From the NCBI GenBank assembly GCA_019429465.1, contig JAHYIV010000024.1, positions 1 to 45,069 of the forward strand: DNA of 45,069 bases. Reading direction: 5' to 3'. Below the pieces are notes generated by a model, which worked only from the letters and a program-made list of their open reading frames with translations, ran no database searches and was not told where the DNA came from. The translations under genes and the position numbers were made by a program. The DNA comes from Desulfoarculaceae bacterium (GTDB taxonomy: Bacteria; Desulfobacterota; Desulfobulbia; Desulfobulbales; Desulfocapsaceae). This document shows positions 9,629 through 17,611 of this stretch, in pieces. Positions within the stretch are counted from its first letter, which is position 1; each line of letters begins with the position of its first letter.

Positions 9629-9817
9629 AGGGAACTATCCAGCAGCACCTCATCTGCTTCGTCATCGGCCTGCTTATTTACAAACCAGTACACTTCGCAG
9701 GCCTCTTTCTCGCATATGAGGCGCTGCTGAATAGTTACATGACACGTGTTTTGGCATTTTTCCCGGCATTAAGCTGGATAGTTACAAATAAAGGGAACTG
9801 GATAGTTATAAATAAAC
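9623..9817 (+). repeat. R1 insertion site with three copies of the target duplication
   Basis: The order is AAATAAAG (9623-9630), complete R1 element (9631-9785), AAATAAAG (9786-9793), a 16-bp remnant GGAACTGGATAGTTAT (9794-9809), and AAATAAAC (9810-9817). The remnant consists of the first 6 bp and last 10 bp of an R1 element fused together. Its first 6 bp share the variant GGAACT start with the complete copy. See findings. Confidence 0.85.
9631..9785 (+). repeat. R1 element copy 2
   Basis: A complete copy of the ~154-bp element, starting GGAACTATCCAGCAGCACC (the usual GTAACT with one change) and ending GCTGGATAGTTAC. It is flanked by an exact 8-bp duplication, AAATAAAG. It lies 2 bp beyond the tamB stop and about 50 bp before the FMN reductase gene, in the same orientation as copies 1 and 5. 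Confidence 0.93.
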
Positions 9818-9833
9818 ATGAGAGGAGGATACT

Positions 9834-10409
9834 ATGAGAGTTGTGGCGTTCAGTGGCAGTGCCAGGAAAGATGGGAATACCGCGCTTCTGCTCAAGACCG
9901 TTCTTGGCGAGCTTGAGCAGGCAGGTGTTGAGACCGAGCTTGTCCAGCTTGCTGGTCAGGAAGTTCGTGGCTGTATTGCCTGTTATGAGTGTTTCAAGAA
10001 TAAAGATGGCTATTGTGCTGTCAAGAAGGATAGCATCAATGACTGTCTTGATAAGATGAAGGGAGCGGATGCTATTCTCCTTGGTTCACCCACCTATTTT
10101 GCCGATGTCTCCTCCGAGATGAAGGCGTTGATGGATCGTTGCGGCATGGTCAGCCGGGCCAACGGCGATCTTTTTAAAAGAAAGCTTGGCGCCGCAGTCG
10201 TTGCCGCCAGAAGGGCAGGTGCTATTCATGTCTTTGATTCCATTAATCATTTTTTTCTCATCGGCCAGATGATCGTAGTTGGTTCCAACTATTGGAACAT
10301 CGGGATGGGGCGTGAAAAAGAAGAGGTGGCCAAGGATGAAGAAGGGATGCAGACCATGCGTGTTCTGGGGCAGAACATGGCCTGGCTGTTGAAAAAGCTG
10401 GAAGATTGA
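9834..10409 (+). CDS. NAD(P)H-dependent FMN reductase / iron-sulfur flavoprotein-like protein
   Basis: 191-residue flavodoxin-fold protein. The N-terminal FMN phosphate loop is GSARKDGNTALLL (residues 8-20). The cysteine pair CIACYECF, followed by a further Cys (DGYCAVKKD), is typical of the NADPH-dependent FMN reductase/iron-sulfur flavoprotein group. The flavin-contacting GSPTYFADVSSEMKALMDR motif is intact. AGAGGAGG lies about 5 nt before the ATG. It is a cytoplasmic redox enzyme, but the physiological substrate cannot be deduced. The gene precedes a sigma-54 response regulator by 55 bp on the same strand and may be co-transcribed with it. The R1 element directly upstream separates it from tamB. 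Confidence 0.85.
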   Translation: MRVVAFSGSARKDGNTALLLKTVLGELEQAGVETELVQLAGQEVRGCIACYECFKNKDGYCAVKKDSINDCLDKMKGADAILLGSPTYFADVSSEMKALMDRCGMVSRANGDLFKRKLGAAVVAARRAGAIHVFDSINHFFLIGQMIVVGSNYWNIGMGREKEEVAKDEEGMQTMRVLGQNMAWLLKKLED

Positions 10410-10464
10410 TACCTGAATGCCGGATGATTACCGGATTTAAGCGATAGATAAAAAGGGAGCCGGC

Positions 10465-11838
10465 GTGACTAAGGAAGGGAAACAGGTAACTATTCTGGTG
10501 GTGGATGATGAACAGGTCCATCGCTACATGCTCAGCTCCATGCTCCGGGAATGGGGCTGGATGTGCGTGGAGGCCGATGATGGCCGGACCGCGGTTGAGG
10601 CGGTGGAGAACGCCGATTTTGATGCGGTGCTCATGGATGTCCGCATGGCCAGAATGGACGGGATGGAGGCCTTTTCCAGGATCCATATCCTGCAACCGGC
10701 CCTGCCGGTGGTGATCATGACCGCCTATTCGTCGGTGGATGACGCCGTGGAGGCGATGAAGCACGGGGCCCATGATTATCTGACCAAACCTCTTGATTTT
10801 GACCGTCTGCGTCTGACCCTGACTCGGGCCCTGGATCATCACCAGGTGGAGGAAAAACGGCAGCAGGTGCAGGCGGGAGAGAAGAGACCGCAGCCTTCGA
10901 GCAGCTCCATTATCGGGAATTCTCCTCCCATGGCGGAGTTGCTGGAGATGATCTCCTATGTGGCGGCCACTGAGGCTACCGTTCTGATTACCGGTGAGTC
11001 GGGAACCGGTAAAGAGCTGGTGGCAGCAGAGCTGCATAAAAACAGCGACCGGCATGACGGGCCTTTTGTCAAGGTCAACTGCGCGGCCCTGGCCGAGACC
11101 CTGCTGGAGTCTGAACTCTTTGGCCATGAAAAGGGAGCCTTTACCGGCGCTGACCGCAGGCGAGAGGGAAAGTTTGTCCAGGCGGACGGGGGGACGCTCT
11201 TTCTCGACGAAATAGGCGAGACTACTCAGGCCATGCAGGTCAAAATGCTGCGGGTCCTGCAGGAACATGAACTGCAACGGGTTGGTGGTGATGAGACCAT
11301 CAAGGTGGATGTGCGTATCCTGGCGGCCACCAATCGTGATCTGGCGGTTGAGGTCAAGGCGGGGCGATTCCGGGAGGATCTTTATTACCGCTTGAATGTG
11401 GTGACACTGTCCGTGCCGCCCCTGCGGGAGCGAAGGGAGGATATCCCCCTGCTGGTGAGCCATTTCGTGCGCAAGTTTTCCGAGAAGAACCGGAGGAGCG
11501 TGGAGTCGGTGACACCTAGGTGTATGGAACTGCTTGTCAGTTATGGTTGGCCAGGTAATGTGCGGGAGCTGGAAAACGCCATCGAACGCGGAGTGATCCT
11601 CATGCGTGGGGATCAACTCAGTGAAAAAAGCCTGCCCCTGCCCATTCAGAAACAGCAAGGAACAGGAAAAGGAACAATTGCCGGCCCTGCATCATTGCAG
11701 GAGGCAGAGAGGCTGCTGATCCTCCAGACCCTGGAAGAGACAGGCGGCAATAAGAGCGAAGCTGCCAGACGTCTGGGAATTACCAGAAAGACCCTGCAGA
11801 ACAAATTGCAAAGATATGATTTGAATTTTAAGCTGTAA
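10465..11838 (+). CDS. Sigma-54-dependent NtrC-family response regulator
   Basis: 457 residues from GTG 10465 (AAAAGGGAG just upstream). The receiver domain spans 1-125 with phospho-acceptor Asp58 (LMDVRMARMDG) and switch Lys in YLTKPLD. The AAA+ domain (about 148-385) has Walker A GESGTGKE (177-184), the sigma-54 contact loop GAFTGA (224-229) and Walker B GTLFLDEIGE. A C-terminal Fis-type helix-turn-helix follows (NKSEAARRLGITRKTLQNKL). It should activate sigma-54 promoters after phosphorylation. No partner kinase is adjacent: the kinase at 25.4 kb lies next to a different regulator. The closest functional relatives are the ZraR/HydG and AtoC groups, but targets cannot be assigned. Confidence 0.93.
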   Translation: MTKEGKQVTILVVDDEQVHRYMLSSMLREWGWMCVEADDGRTAVEAVENADFDAVLMDVRMARMDGMEAFSRIHILQPALPVVIMTAYSSVDDAVEAMKHGAHDYLTKPLDFDRLRLTLTRALDHHQVEEKRQQVQAGEKRPQPSSSSIIGNSPPMAELLEMISYVAATEATVLITGESGTGKELVAAELHKNSDRHDGPFVKVNCAALAETLLESELFGHEKGAFTGADRRREGKFVQADGGTLFLDEIGETTQAMQVKMLRVLQEHELQRVGGDETIKVDVRILAATNRDLAVEVKAGRFREDLYYRLNVVTLSVPPLRERREDIPLLVSHFVRKFSEKNRRSVESVTPRCMELLVSYGWPGNVRELENAIERGVILMRGDQLSEKSLPLPIQKQQGTGKGTIAGPASLQEAERLLILQTLEETGGNKSEAARRLGITRKTLQNKLQRYDLNFKL

Positions 11839-11909
11839 GTGGTAAGTTTTTTTGATTTGCCTCCATCTATAATTGGTCATGCCTTAATTTTTATTCAGGA
11901 GTTTGTTCA

Positions 11910-13214
11910 ATGAGAACAGATATAGTTCACATCGGGGCCGGAGAGCTGACATACGAGATCAGGAATATCGTGGGTGTCGGGATGAAGTTGCAGAAACTGG
12001 GGTTGACCACCAACTGGGAGAATATCGGCGATCCCATTGCCAAGGGTGAGCAGATTCCCCTGTGGATGAAGGAGATCGTGGCAGAGGCCGTGATGGATAA
12101 CTTGACCTATGGCTATTGCCCCACCAAGGGCGTGCTGGCCACCCGTGAGTTTATCGCCGCCGAGACCAACAAGCGGGGCGGGGCCCAGATTGATCCTGAG
12201 GATATCATCTTCTTTAATGGTCTGGGCGATGCCATTGCCAAGATCTTCGGCTTTCTGCGAAGCACGGCCCGGGTGCTGGTGCCGACGCCGAGTTATACGA
12301 CGCATTCGTCCGCCGAGGCCGCCCATGCCGGTGATAAGCCCCTGACCTATATCCTTGATCCGAATCATCATTGGTATCCTGATCTCGATGATCTGGAGAA
12401 GAGCGTCAAGTACAATCCGGCAGTGGCCGGCATCCTGATCATCAATCCCGATAACCCGACAGGCGCGGTCTATCCCCGGGAGATCCTCGAGGACATTGTC
12501 GAGATTGCCCATCGCTATGATCTGTTTATTATCTGTGACGAGGTCTATCACCATATCGTCTATAATGGGCAGTCCACACCATCACTCTCCGATGTGATCG
12601 GGGATGTTCCGGCCATTGCCATGCGCGGCATCTCCAAGGAGATGCCCTGGCCCGGTTCGCGCTGCGGCTGGATAGAGGTCTATAACGGCGATAAGGATCC
12701 CATGTTCGCCAAGTATATCCAGTCCATCCTTAATGCCAAGATGGTCGAGGTCTGTTCCACGACCCTGCCTCAGATGGTCTATCCCAAGGTAGTGACCCAT
12801 CCCGCCTATCAGGGCTATCTGCAGGAACGGATCAGTCGCTATGAAAAGTTCTCCAATATTGCCTATGAGAGTCTGAAGGATGTCAAGGGGGTGCTGGTCA
12901 ACCGTCCCAACGGTGCCTTTTATATGAGTGTCTGCTTTGAAGCAGGAATATTGAATCACCGGCAGACCCTGCCCATTGAAAATAAGGAGATCCGCAAACT
13001 GGTCGAATCGCTGGTTGCAGCTCCTGGTTCCTCCGTGGATAAGCGTTTTGTCTATTATCTGCTTGGTGCCACCGGGGTCTGCGTGGTACCGTTGACCTCG
13101 TTTGCCACCGATCTTCAGGGCTTTCGCATTACCCTGCTGGAACGTGACGAGGAAAAATTTATCCAGATTTTTCAGACGATTGCCCGATCTATTACCCAAT
13201 ATCTGAACAGTTGA
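11910..13214 (+). CDS. Class I/II PLP-dependent aminotransferase
   Basis: 434-residue fold-type I aminotransferase. Landmarks are YGYCPTKGVLATREFI near the N-terminus, the cofactor-contacting IINPDNPTGAVYP, DEVYHHIVY, and the PLP lysine in GISKEMPWPGSRCGW with the substrate-carboxylate arginine near the C-terminus (LQGFRITLLE). TTCAGGAG precedes the ATG. The family includes alanine, aspartate and aromatic aminotransferases. The small insert after the PLP lysine (EMPWPG in place of the usual xxxxG) is shared with some AlaT-like enzymes. The next gene is an amino acid symporter of the alanine/glycine family, making alanine or glycine a reasonable but unproven substrate. Confidence 0.87.
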   Translation: MRTDIVHIGAGELTYEIRNIVGVGMKLQKLGLTTNWENIGDPIAKGEQIPLWMKEIVAEAVMDNLTYGYCPTKGVLATREFIAAETNKRGGAQIDPEDIIFFNGLGDAIAKIFGFLRSTARVLVPTPSYTTHSSAEAAHAGDKPLTYILDPNHHWYPDLDDLEKSVKYNPAVAGILIINPDNPTGAVYPREILEDIVEIAHRYDLFIICDEVYHHIVYNGQSTPSLSDVIGDVPAIAMRGISKEMPWPGSRCGWIEVYNGDKDPMFAKYIQSILNAKMVEVCSTTLPQMVYPKVVTHPAYQGYLQERISRYEKFSNIAYESLKDVKGVLVNRPNGAFYMSVCFEAGILNHRQTLPIENKEIRKLVESLVAAPGSSVDKRFVYYLLGATGVCVVPLTSFATDLQGFRITLLERDEEKFIQIFQTIARSITQYLNS

Positions 13215-13439
13215 CAGCGCTTACGAAATAACTCCAAAAGGGGGAGTAAGACGAGAAATGGTCATTGCCCATGTCGAAATGTTCTATGATAGCAAATCCA
13301 TCTCCATATGGGAGCTCGTCCGCCTGAACAATGTGCGGAAATGCGACTTTACGAAAAAAAACACCTTCCAAACCCATCTTTCCTTGACCATATCAGACAG
13401 ACTCTTTCCCTCCCAAAAAATCATGCAAGGCATGCACCC

Positions 13440-14762
13440 ATGAATTTCATCGAAGTGTTGATTTCCATCCTTTCCGGCTGGATCTGGGGACCACCCATGC
13501 TGGCGCTGCTGGTGGGGACCGGCCTGTACCTGACCGTGATCCTGCGCGGTATGCAGTTTCGTGCCCTGCCCCACGCCCTGCGGCTGATCTGGCAGAAGGA
13601 GCACGGTGGCGACGGCGACATCAGTCATTTTGCCGCGCTGATGACGGCGCTTGCGGCAACGGTGGGGATCGGGAATATCGTCGGGGTGGCGACCGCCATC
13701 AGCCTTGGCGGACCCGGGGCGGTGTTCTGGATGTGGATGACCGGGCTAGTGGGGATGGCTACAAAATACGCGGAAGCAGTGCTGGCAGTGAAGTACCGGG
13801 AAAAGGGCGAACACGGCATGCGCGGCGGCCCCATGTACTACCTGGCCAAGGGTGCTGGTCTGCCCAAGCTGGCGTGGCTCTTTGCCCTGTTCACCGCCTT
13901 GGCGACCTTCGGTATCGGCAATATGACCCAGGCCAATGCGGTGGCCACCATTTTTCAATCGACCTTCAACATTGAACCATGGCTCACCGGCACCATCCTG
14001 ATGCTGCTGACCGGTCTGGTGATTCTAGGGGGTATCAAGTCCATCGGCAGGTTCACCTCCCTGCTGGTACCGTTCATGATCGTCGGCTACGTTAGTGCTG
14101 CGCTGCTGGTGTTGGCACTCAACGCCGGTGAAATCCCCCACGCCTTCGGACTGATTTTTTACCACGCCTTCAACCCCGCCGCGGCCTCCGGCGGCTTTGC
14201 CGGCTCGGTGGTGGCCGCCTCCATGCGCTACGGCATCGCCCGCGGCATCTTTTCCAATGAGTCGGGGCTGGGTTCGGCCCCTATTGCCGCGGCCGCCGCC
14301 CGGACCCGCGATCCGGTCAAACAGGCGCTGGTGAGCATGACCCAGACCTTCATCGACACCCTGGTGGTCTGCACCATAACCGCCTTGGTGATTCTGACCG
14401 GTCACTCCTGGCTGGAAGGGGTTGCGCCTGGGCAATTGACCAGCGCCAGCTTCGGCGAGACCCTGGGCCAGGGAGGGGTGGTGATTATAGCCGTGGCCAC
14501 GGCACTCTTTGCCTACTCCACTCTGATAGGCTGGAATTACTACGGGGAAAAGGCCATCGAGTATCTGGCGGGCCGTCGCGCCATTGCCCCCTACCGAGTG
14601 GTTTTTGTGGTGGTGGTGATCGTGGGGGCGATGATGAAACTGGAATTCGTCTGGAATTTTTCCGACCTCATGAACGGCATGATGGCCATCCCCAACATTG
14701 TCGGCCTGCTGCTGCTCTCCCAGGTGGTCAAGGCGGAAACCGAGCGGTATTTCAAAAAGTAA
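13440..14762 (+). CDS. Sodium:alanine/glycine symporter, AGCS family
   Basis: 440 residues from the ATG at 13440 (MNFIEVLIS). The open frame reaches back to 13308, but that extension is hydrophilic and AT-rich and does not resemble the family. About ten transmembrane segments are visible. Signature stretches are ATVGIGNIVGVATAI, the glycine-rich GGPGAVFWMW, RGGPMYYLA and SNESGLGSAPIAAAAART. The family imports alanine or glycine with Na+ at the inner membrane. The gene is GC-rich while the 225 bp before it are AT-rich, which could mean a transferred gene, but compositional evidence by eye is weak. It sits between an aminotransferase and hflX on the same strand. Confidence 0.92.
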   Translation: MNFIEVLISILSGWIWGPPMLALLVGTGLYLTVILRGMQFRALPHALRLIWQKEHGGDGDISHFAALMTALAATVGIGNIVGVATAISLGGPGAVFWMWMTGLVGMATKYAEAVLAVKYREKGEHGMRGGPMYYLAKGAGLPKLAWLFALFTALATFGIGNMTQANAVATIFQSTFNIEPWLTGTILMLLTGLVILGGIKSIGRFTSLLVPFMIVGYVSAALLVLALNAGEIPHAFGLIFYHAFNPAAASGGFAGSVVAASMRYGIARGIFSNESGLGSAPIAAAAARTRDPVKQALVSMTQTFIDTLVVCTITALVILTGHSWLEGVAPGQLTSASFGETLGQGGVVIIAVATALFAYSTLIGWNYYGEKAIEYLAGRRAIAPYRVVFVVVVIVGAMMKLEFVWNFSDLMNGMMAIPNIVGLLLLSQVVKAETERYFKK

Positions 14763-14807
14763 GGCACAGGGTATCGGCGGCAAAGCCCTGCCCTGTTTGC
14801 AAAGGTA

Positions 14808-16454
14808 GTGGAGGAAAATAAAATCGGAAATGTCAGCGGCAATACCAGCGGTCTGAAGAAGCATCAACTGGCGGCCCTTGAGCGTCTGGCCGGCAAGCGG
14901 GTGGCAAGAGAAGAGGTCATCTCGCCGGAGATGGCCAAGGCCCTGTGTCAGCTTTCTTTTGAGATGAACCGGCAGATAGGGATTCTGCTCTCTCGTGCGG
15001 GTAAGGTGGAGCAGGTCGTGGTCGGTGATTTCAAGGGGATCATGCTTCCCCGGCTGGGTGCTCTCCGCAGTGCTGGCGGACGTTTGAAGGGTTTGCGTCT
15101 GGTTCATACCCATCTGGCGGGAGAGGAGATCAGCGATGAAGATCTGATGGATCTGCTCTTTCTGCGTCTGGATCTGCTTTCTGTCTTGACGATCAGTCAG
15201 GACGGGCTGCCGGAGCGTCTGTATTCCGCCCATCTTCTGCCTGCAGCCGTAAGCGGCAAGAGCTGGGCCTTTCTGGAACCAGTGCATCCGGCCGCTCAGA
15301 CGGATTCCTTTACCGACTTTATTGCGGCCCTTGAAGGTCAGTTTTCCCGCCTTCAGGCTACCAGCGAAGTGGACAAGGGGCAGGATCGGGCTATCCTGGT
15401 CAGTGTGACCATGGAGGCCCAGATCCAGGCCGAGGAATCTCTGGCCGAGCTGGCTGAGCTGACCCGTTCCGATGATATCCTGGTTCTAGATAGTGTGCTC
15501 CAGCGGAAAAGAAAGATAAATCCCCGCCTGATCATCGGCAAAGGGAGACTGGCTGAGATTATGATCAAGGCCCTGCAGCTTGACGCCAACCTCCTCATCT
15601 TCAATCAGGAGTTGAATCCCTCTCAGATCCGTTCGATCACCGATTATACCGAGATGCGGGTGATCGACCGCACCCAGCTGATCCTTGATATCTTTGCCCA
15701 TCGGGCCTTGAGTCGGGAGGGACGACTGCAGGTGGAGATGGCGCAGTTGAAATATATGCTGCCCCGTCTCTCAACGCGTGACGATGCGCTCTCCCGCTTG
15801 AGTGGCGGCATCGGCACCCGGGGCCCTGGAGAGACCAAACTTGAGACCCATCGGCGGCGTATCGATGACCGGCTGGCCAGACTGACCAAAGAGCTTGAGC
15901 ATGTGGGCCGTGAGCGCTACCGTCGCCGTTCCAGACGTCGGAAGAAGGAGCTGCCGGTGCTCTCGCTGGTGGGCTATACCAATGCCGGCAAATCAACGCT
16001 GCTCAATACCCTGACCAACAGTGATATTGTAGCCGTTGACAAACTCTTTGCCACCCTGGATCCCACCAGCCGCCGGTTGCGCTTTCCGCATGAGATGGAG
16101 GTGATTGTGACCGATACCGTGGGATTTATTCGCCATCTACCCGCTGATCTGTTGCAGGCCTTTGCTGCGACGCTTGAGGAGTTGCAGGAGGCGGATCTCC
16201 TGGTTCACGTCATCGATCTGTCCAGCCCCGGTTTCCGGGAACAGATGCAGGTGGTTGATGAGCTGTTGCGTGAGCTTGAGCTGGACTCTATCCCCTGCCT
16301 CAAGGTCTTTAACAAGATTGATCGGGAAAATGTGGGTGAGCAGCTCCTGGCCTATGCCCGAGAGGAGGGGGTGGTGATCAGCGCCCTTGATGCTGGAACC
16401 TTTGGACCTTTTCTGGAACGGGCCGAGCAGATGATGGGGAAGATCCTGCGATAG
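14808..16454 (+). CDS. hflX: GTPase HflX
   Basis: 548 residues from GTG 14808. The N-terminal ~190 residues form an extension longer than E. coli HflX (426 residues). The HflX nucleotide-binding N-domain follows (LDSVLQRKRKINPRLIIGKGR and FNQELNPSQIRSI), then the linker motif SGGIGTRGPGETKLETHRRR. The G domain has G1 GYTNAGKS (389-396), G3 DTVGF and G4 NKID. HflX rescues or splits stalled ribosomes under stress and binds near the peptidyl transferase centre in characterised species. The long N-terminal extension is also found in several delta-proteobacterial and Gram-positive homologues. The gene is convergent with the PilZ remnant. Confidence 0.93.
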   Translation: MEENKIGNVSGNTSGLKKHQLAALERLAGKRVAREEVISPEMAKALCQLSFEMNRQIGILLSRAGKVEQVVVGDFKGIMLPRLGALRSAGGRLKGLRLVHTHLAGEEISDEDLMDLLFLRLDLLSVLTISQDGLPERLYSAHLLPAAVSGKSWAFLEPVHPAAQTDSFTDFIAALEGQFSRLQATSEVDKGQDRAILVSVTMEAQIQAEESLAELAELTRSDDILVLDSVLQRKRKINPRLIIGKGRLAEIMIKALQLDANLLIFNQELNPSQIRSITDYTEMRVIDRTQLILDIFAHRALSREGRLQVEMAQLKYMLPRLSTRDDALSRLSGGIGTRGPGETKLETHRRRIDDRLARLTKELEHVGRERYRRRSRRRKKELPVLSLVGYTNAGKSTLLNTLTNSDIVAVDKLFATLDPTSRRLRFPHEMEVIVTDTVGFIRHLPADLLQAFAATLEELQEADLLVHVIDLSSPGFREQMQVVDELLRELELDSIPCLKVFNKIDRENVGEQLLAYAREEGVVISALDAGTFGPFLERAEQMMGKILR

Positions 16455-16460
16455 TCTGGA

Positions 16461-16970
16461 TCAGGGAAAGAGGTAGAAACGGAGTCCCTGCTCAAGGGGT
16501 TCATTGCCGGCAAATCGGCAGCCGATGATGTTGCCGGTAACCGAGTGAACAATGACACCTTTGCTGATTTCGGTCTGTTGCCGGTCATCGAGGGTGAAGG
16601 TGACTTGTACCTCTTGGCCGATCTTCAGGGCATGGCTGTCAGGTATGGTGAATTGCAAACCACCACCAGAGATGTTGGTCACCTCCATGTGATCATCGCC
16701 AACAGACGGTGCCTGCATGGTATAGGTGTCGGTCACTTTTGTCTTCTGCCAGCTCCTGCCGTCACTCTCCGGTGTTTGGGCTTTGTATATTCCTGGCAAG
16801 GCAGCGTTTTTTCTGTAGAATCTGCGGAAGTCAAGGCTGACGAAAAAAGAGTGGCCGCAGGCGCACCGTATCTTTATGGTGTGTCGGGTTGAGCGAAATT
16901 TACCAACAGCAACCGTTCTGGCGAGTTGGCACTCAGGGCAGTGGGTTGTTGCTGTATCGTCTGCTGTGAC
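16461..16970 (-). pseudogene. Zinc-ribbon plus PilZ-domain protein lacking a start codon
   Basis: The open frame encodes an N-terminal zinc ribbon (CPEC, then CACGHSFFV about 30 residues on), a basic linker ending in FRRFYRKN, and a C-terminal PilZ domain with NISGGGLQF and IGCRF. PilZ domains commonly bind cyclic di-GMP, but I see no clear RxxxR motif at the expected place in front of NISxxG. No ATG, GTG or TTG occurs in frame before the ribbon. The first candidate is a TTG at 16799, which would remove the ribbon. An R1 element begins 11 bp upstream (16982) and puts a stop codon (TAG) in this frame. An ATG beyond the element is in another frame. I infer a gene damaged at its 5' end. Confidence 0.65.
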
Positions 16971-16981
16971 AAAGATTTTTT

Positions 16982-17135
16982 GTAACTATCCAGCTTAATG
17001 CCGGGAAAATGCCAAAACACATGTCACGTAACTATTCAGCAGTGCCTCATATGCGGGAAAGAGGCCTGCGAAGTGTACTGATTCGTGCATGAGCAGACCG
17101 ATGACGAAGCAGATGAGGTGGTGCTGGATAGTTAC
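16982..17135 (-). repeat. R1 element copy 3
   Basis: A complete 154-bp copy, orientation opposite to copies 1, 2 and 5. It starts GTAACTATCCAGCTTAATGC and ends GTGCTGGATAGTTAC. Flanks are GATTTTTT (16974-16981) and GATGTTTT (17136-17143), an 8-bp duplication with one mismatch. It sits at the 5' edge of the zinc-ribbon/PilZ frame. Confidence 0.92.
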
Positions 17136-17435
17136 GATGTTTTACTATTATTTGACATTATATCAAAATTGTAGAGATTCCCCTTGAGAATAAAGCTTCT
17201 TTGTCAGAGGGAATCTTTAGCAATCAATGAAAAATATGGCTTGTGGCAGGATGTCAAACTGTCATTCAGGAGTCGTCAGACAATAACAGCTGTGTTCTGA
17301 CCATTTTAGGGCAACGGCCGTGAAGAGTCTGGCGCCGCTTGCCCTATAAGACGGACTTCCTATAGATGGGATGGCTTGGGGGGATGGAGAGCGACCTCCA
17401 CTTGGTGCCATTTCTCGCCATCCCGTTGACGACCA
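17136..17435. other. 300-bp non-coding stretch with several hairpins
   Basis: No convincing gene. Three inverted repeats are visible: AGATTCCC/GGGAATCT (17175-17182 and 17209-17216); AGGGCAACGGC paired with GCCGCTTGCCCT (one bulge) at about 17308-17346; and GGGATGGC/GCCATCCC (17368-17375 and 17417-17424). None has a clean T-tract. The region follows the pyrE operon on the minus strand, so it could be its 3' untranslated region or hold a small structured RNA. I recognise no known RNA family. Confidence 0.4.
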
Positions 17436-17606
17436 TTAATCATAGATAATGGTCGGATAGTTTTCCAGCAGTTTTTCCGTTTCCGGGTCAAGGTCGCTGG
17501 CCACTTCGTGGATCTGATATTCACGTTTACAGCCTGTGCAGCGCAGTCGTACCTGTCCGCATGTCCGCAAGACCTCGAGTATGTTGGCGCATTCCCTACA
17601 TTGCAT
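17436..17606 (-). CDS. 56-residue zinc-ribbon-like protein in the pyrE operon
   Basis: The ATG at 17606 lies 5 nt after the pyrE stop, so the two genes must be co-transcribed and are probably translationally coupled. The protein begins MQCRECANILEV and has two cysteine pairs, CREC at residues 3-6 and CTGC at residues 23-26, as in a minimal zinc ribbon. An acidic tail follows (ASDLDPETEKLLENY). Spacing, codon use and a regular two-CxxC pattern support a real gene. I believe similar small proteins occur beside pyrE in related bacteria, but that is from memory. No catalytic role is indicated; nucleic-acid or protein binding is the usual job of such ribbons. Confidence 0.75.
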   Translation of the reverse strand: MQCRECANILEVLRTCGQVRLRCTGCKREYQIHEVASDLDPETEKLLENYPTIIYD

Positions 17607-17611
17607 AACGT

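Noticed and set aside
13258-13443. 61-codon plus-strand frame just before the AGCS symporter, ending over its start codon
   Set aside because: Position is suggestive of a leader peptide, but composition is poor, there is no clear ribosome binding site and nothing is recognisable.
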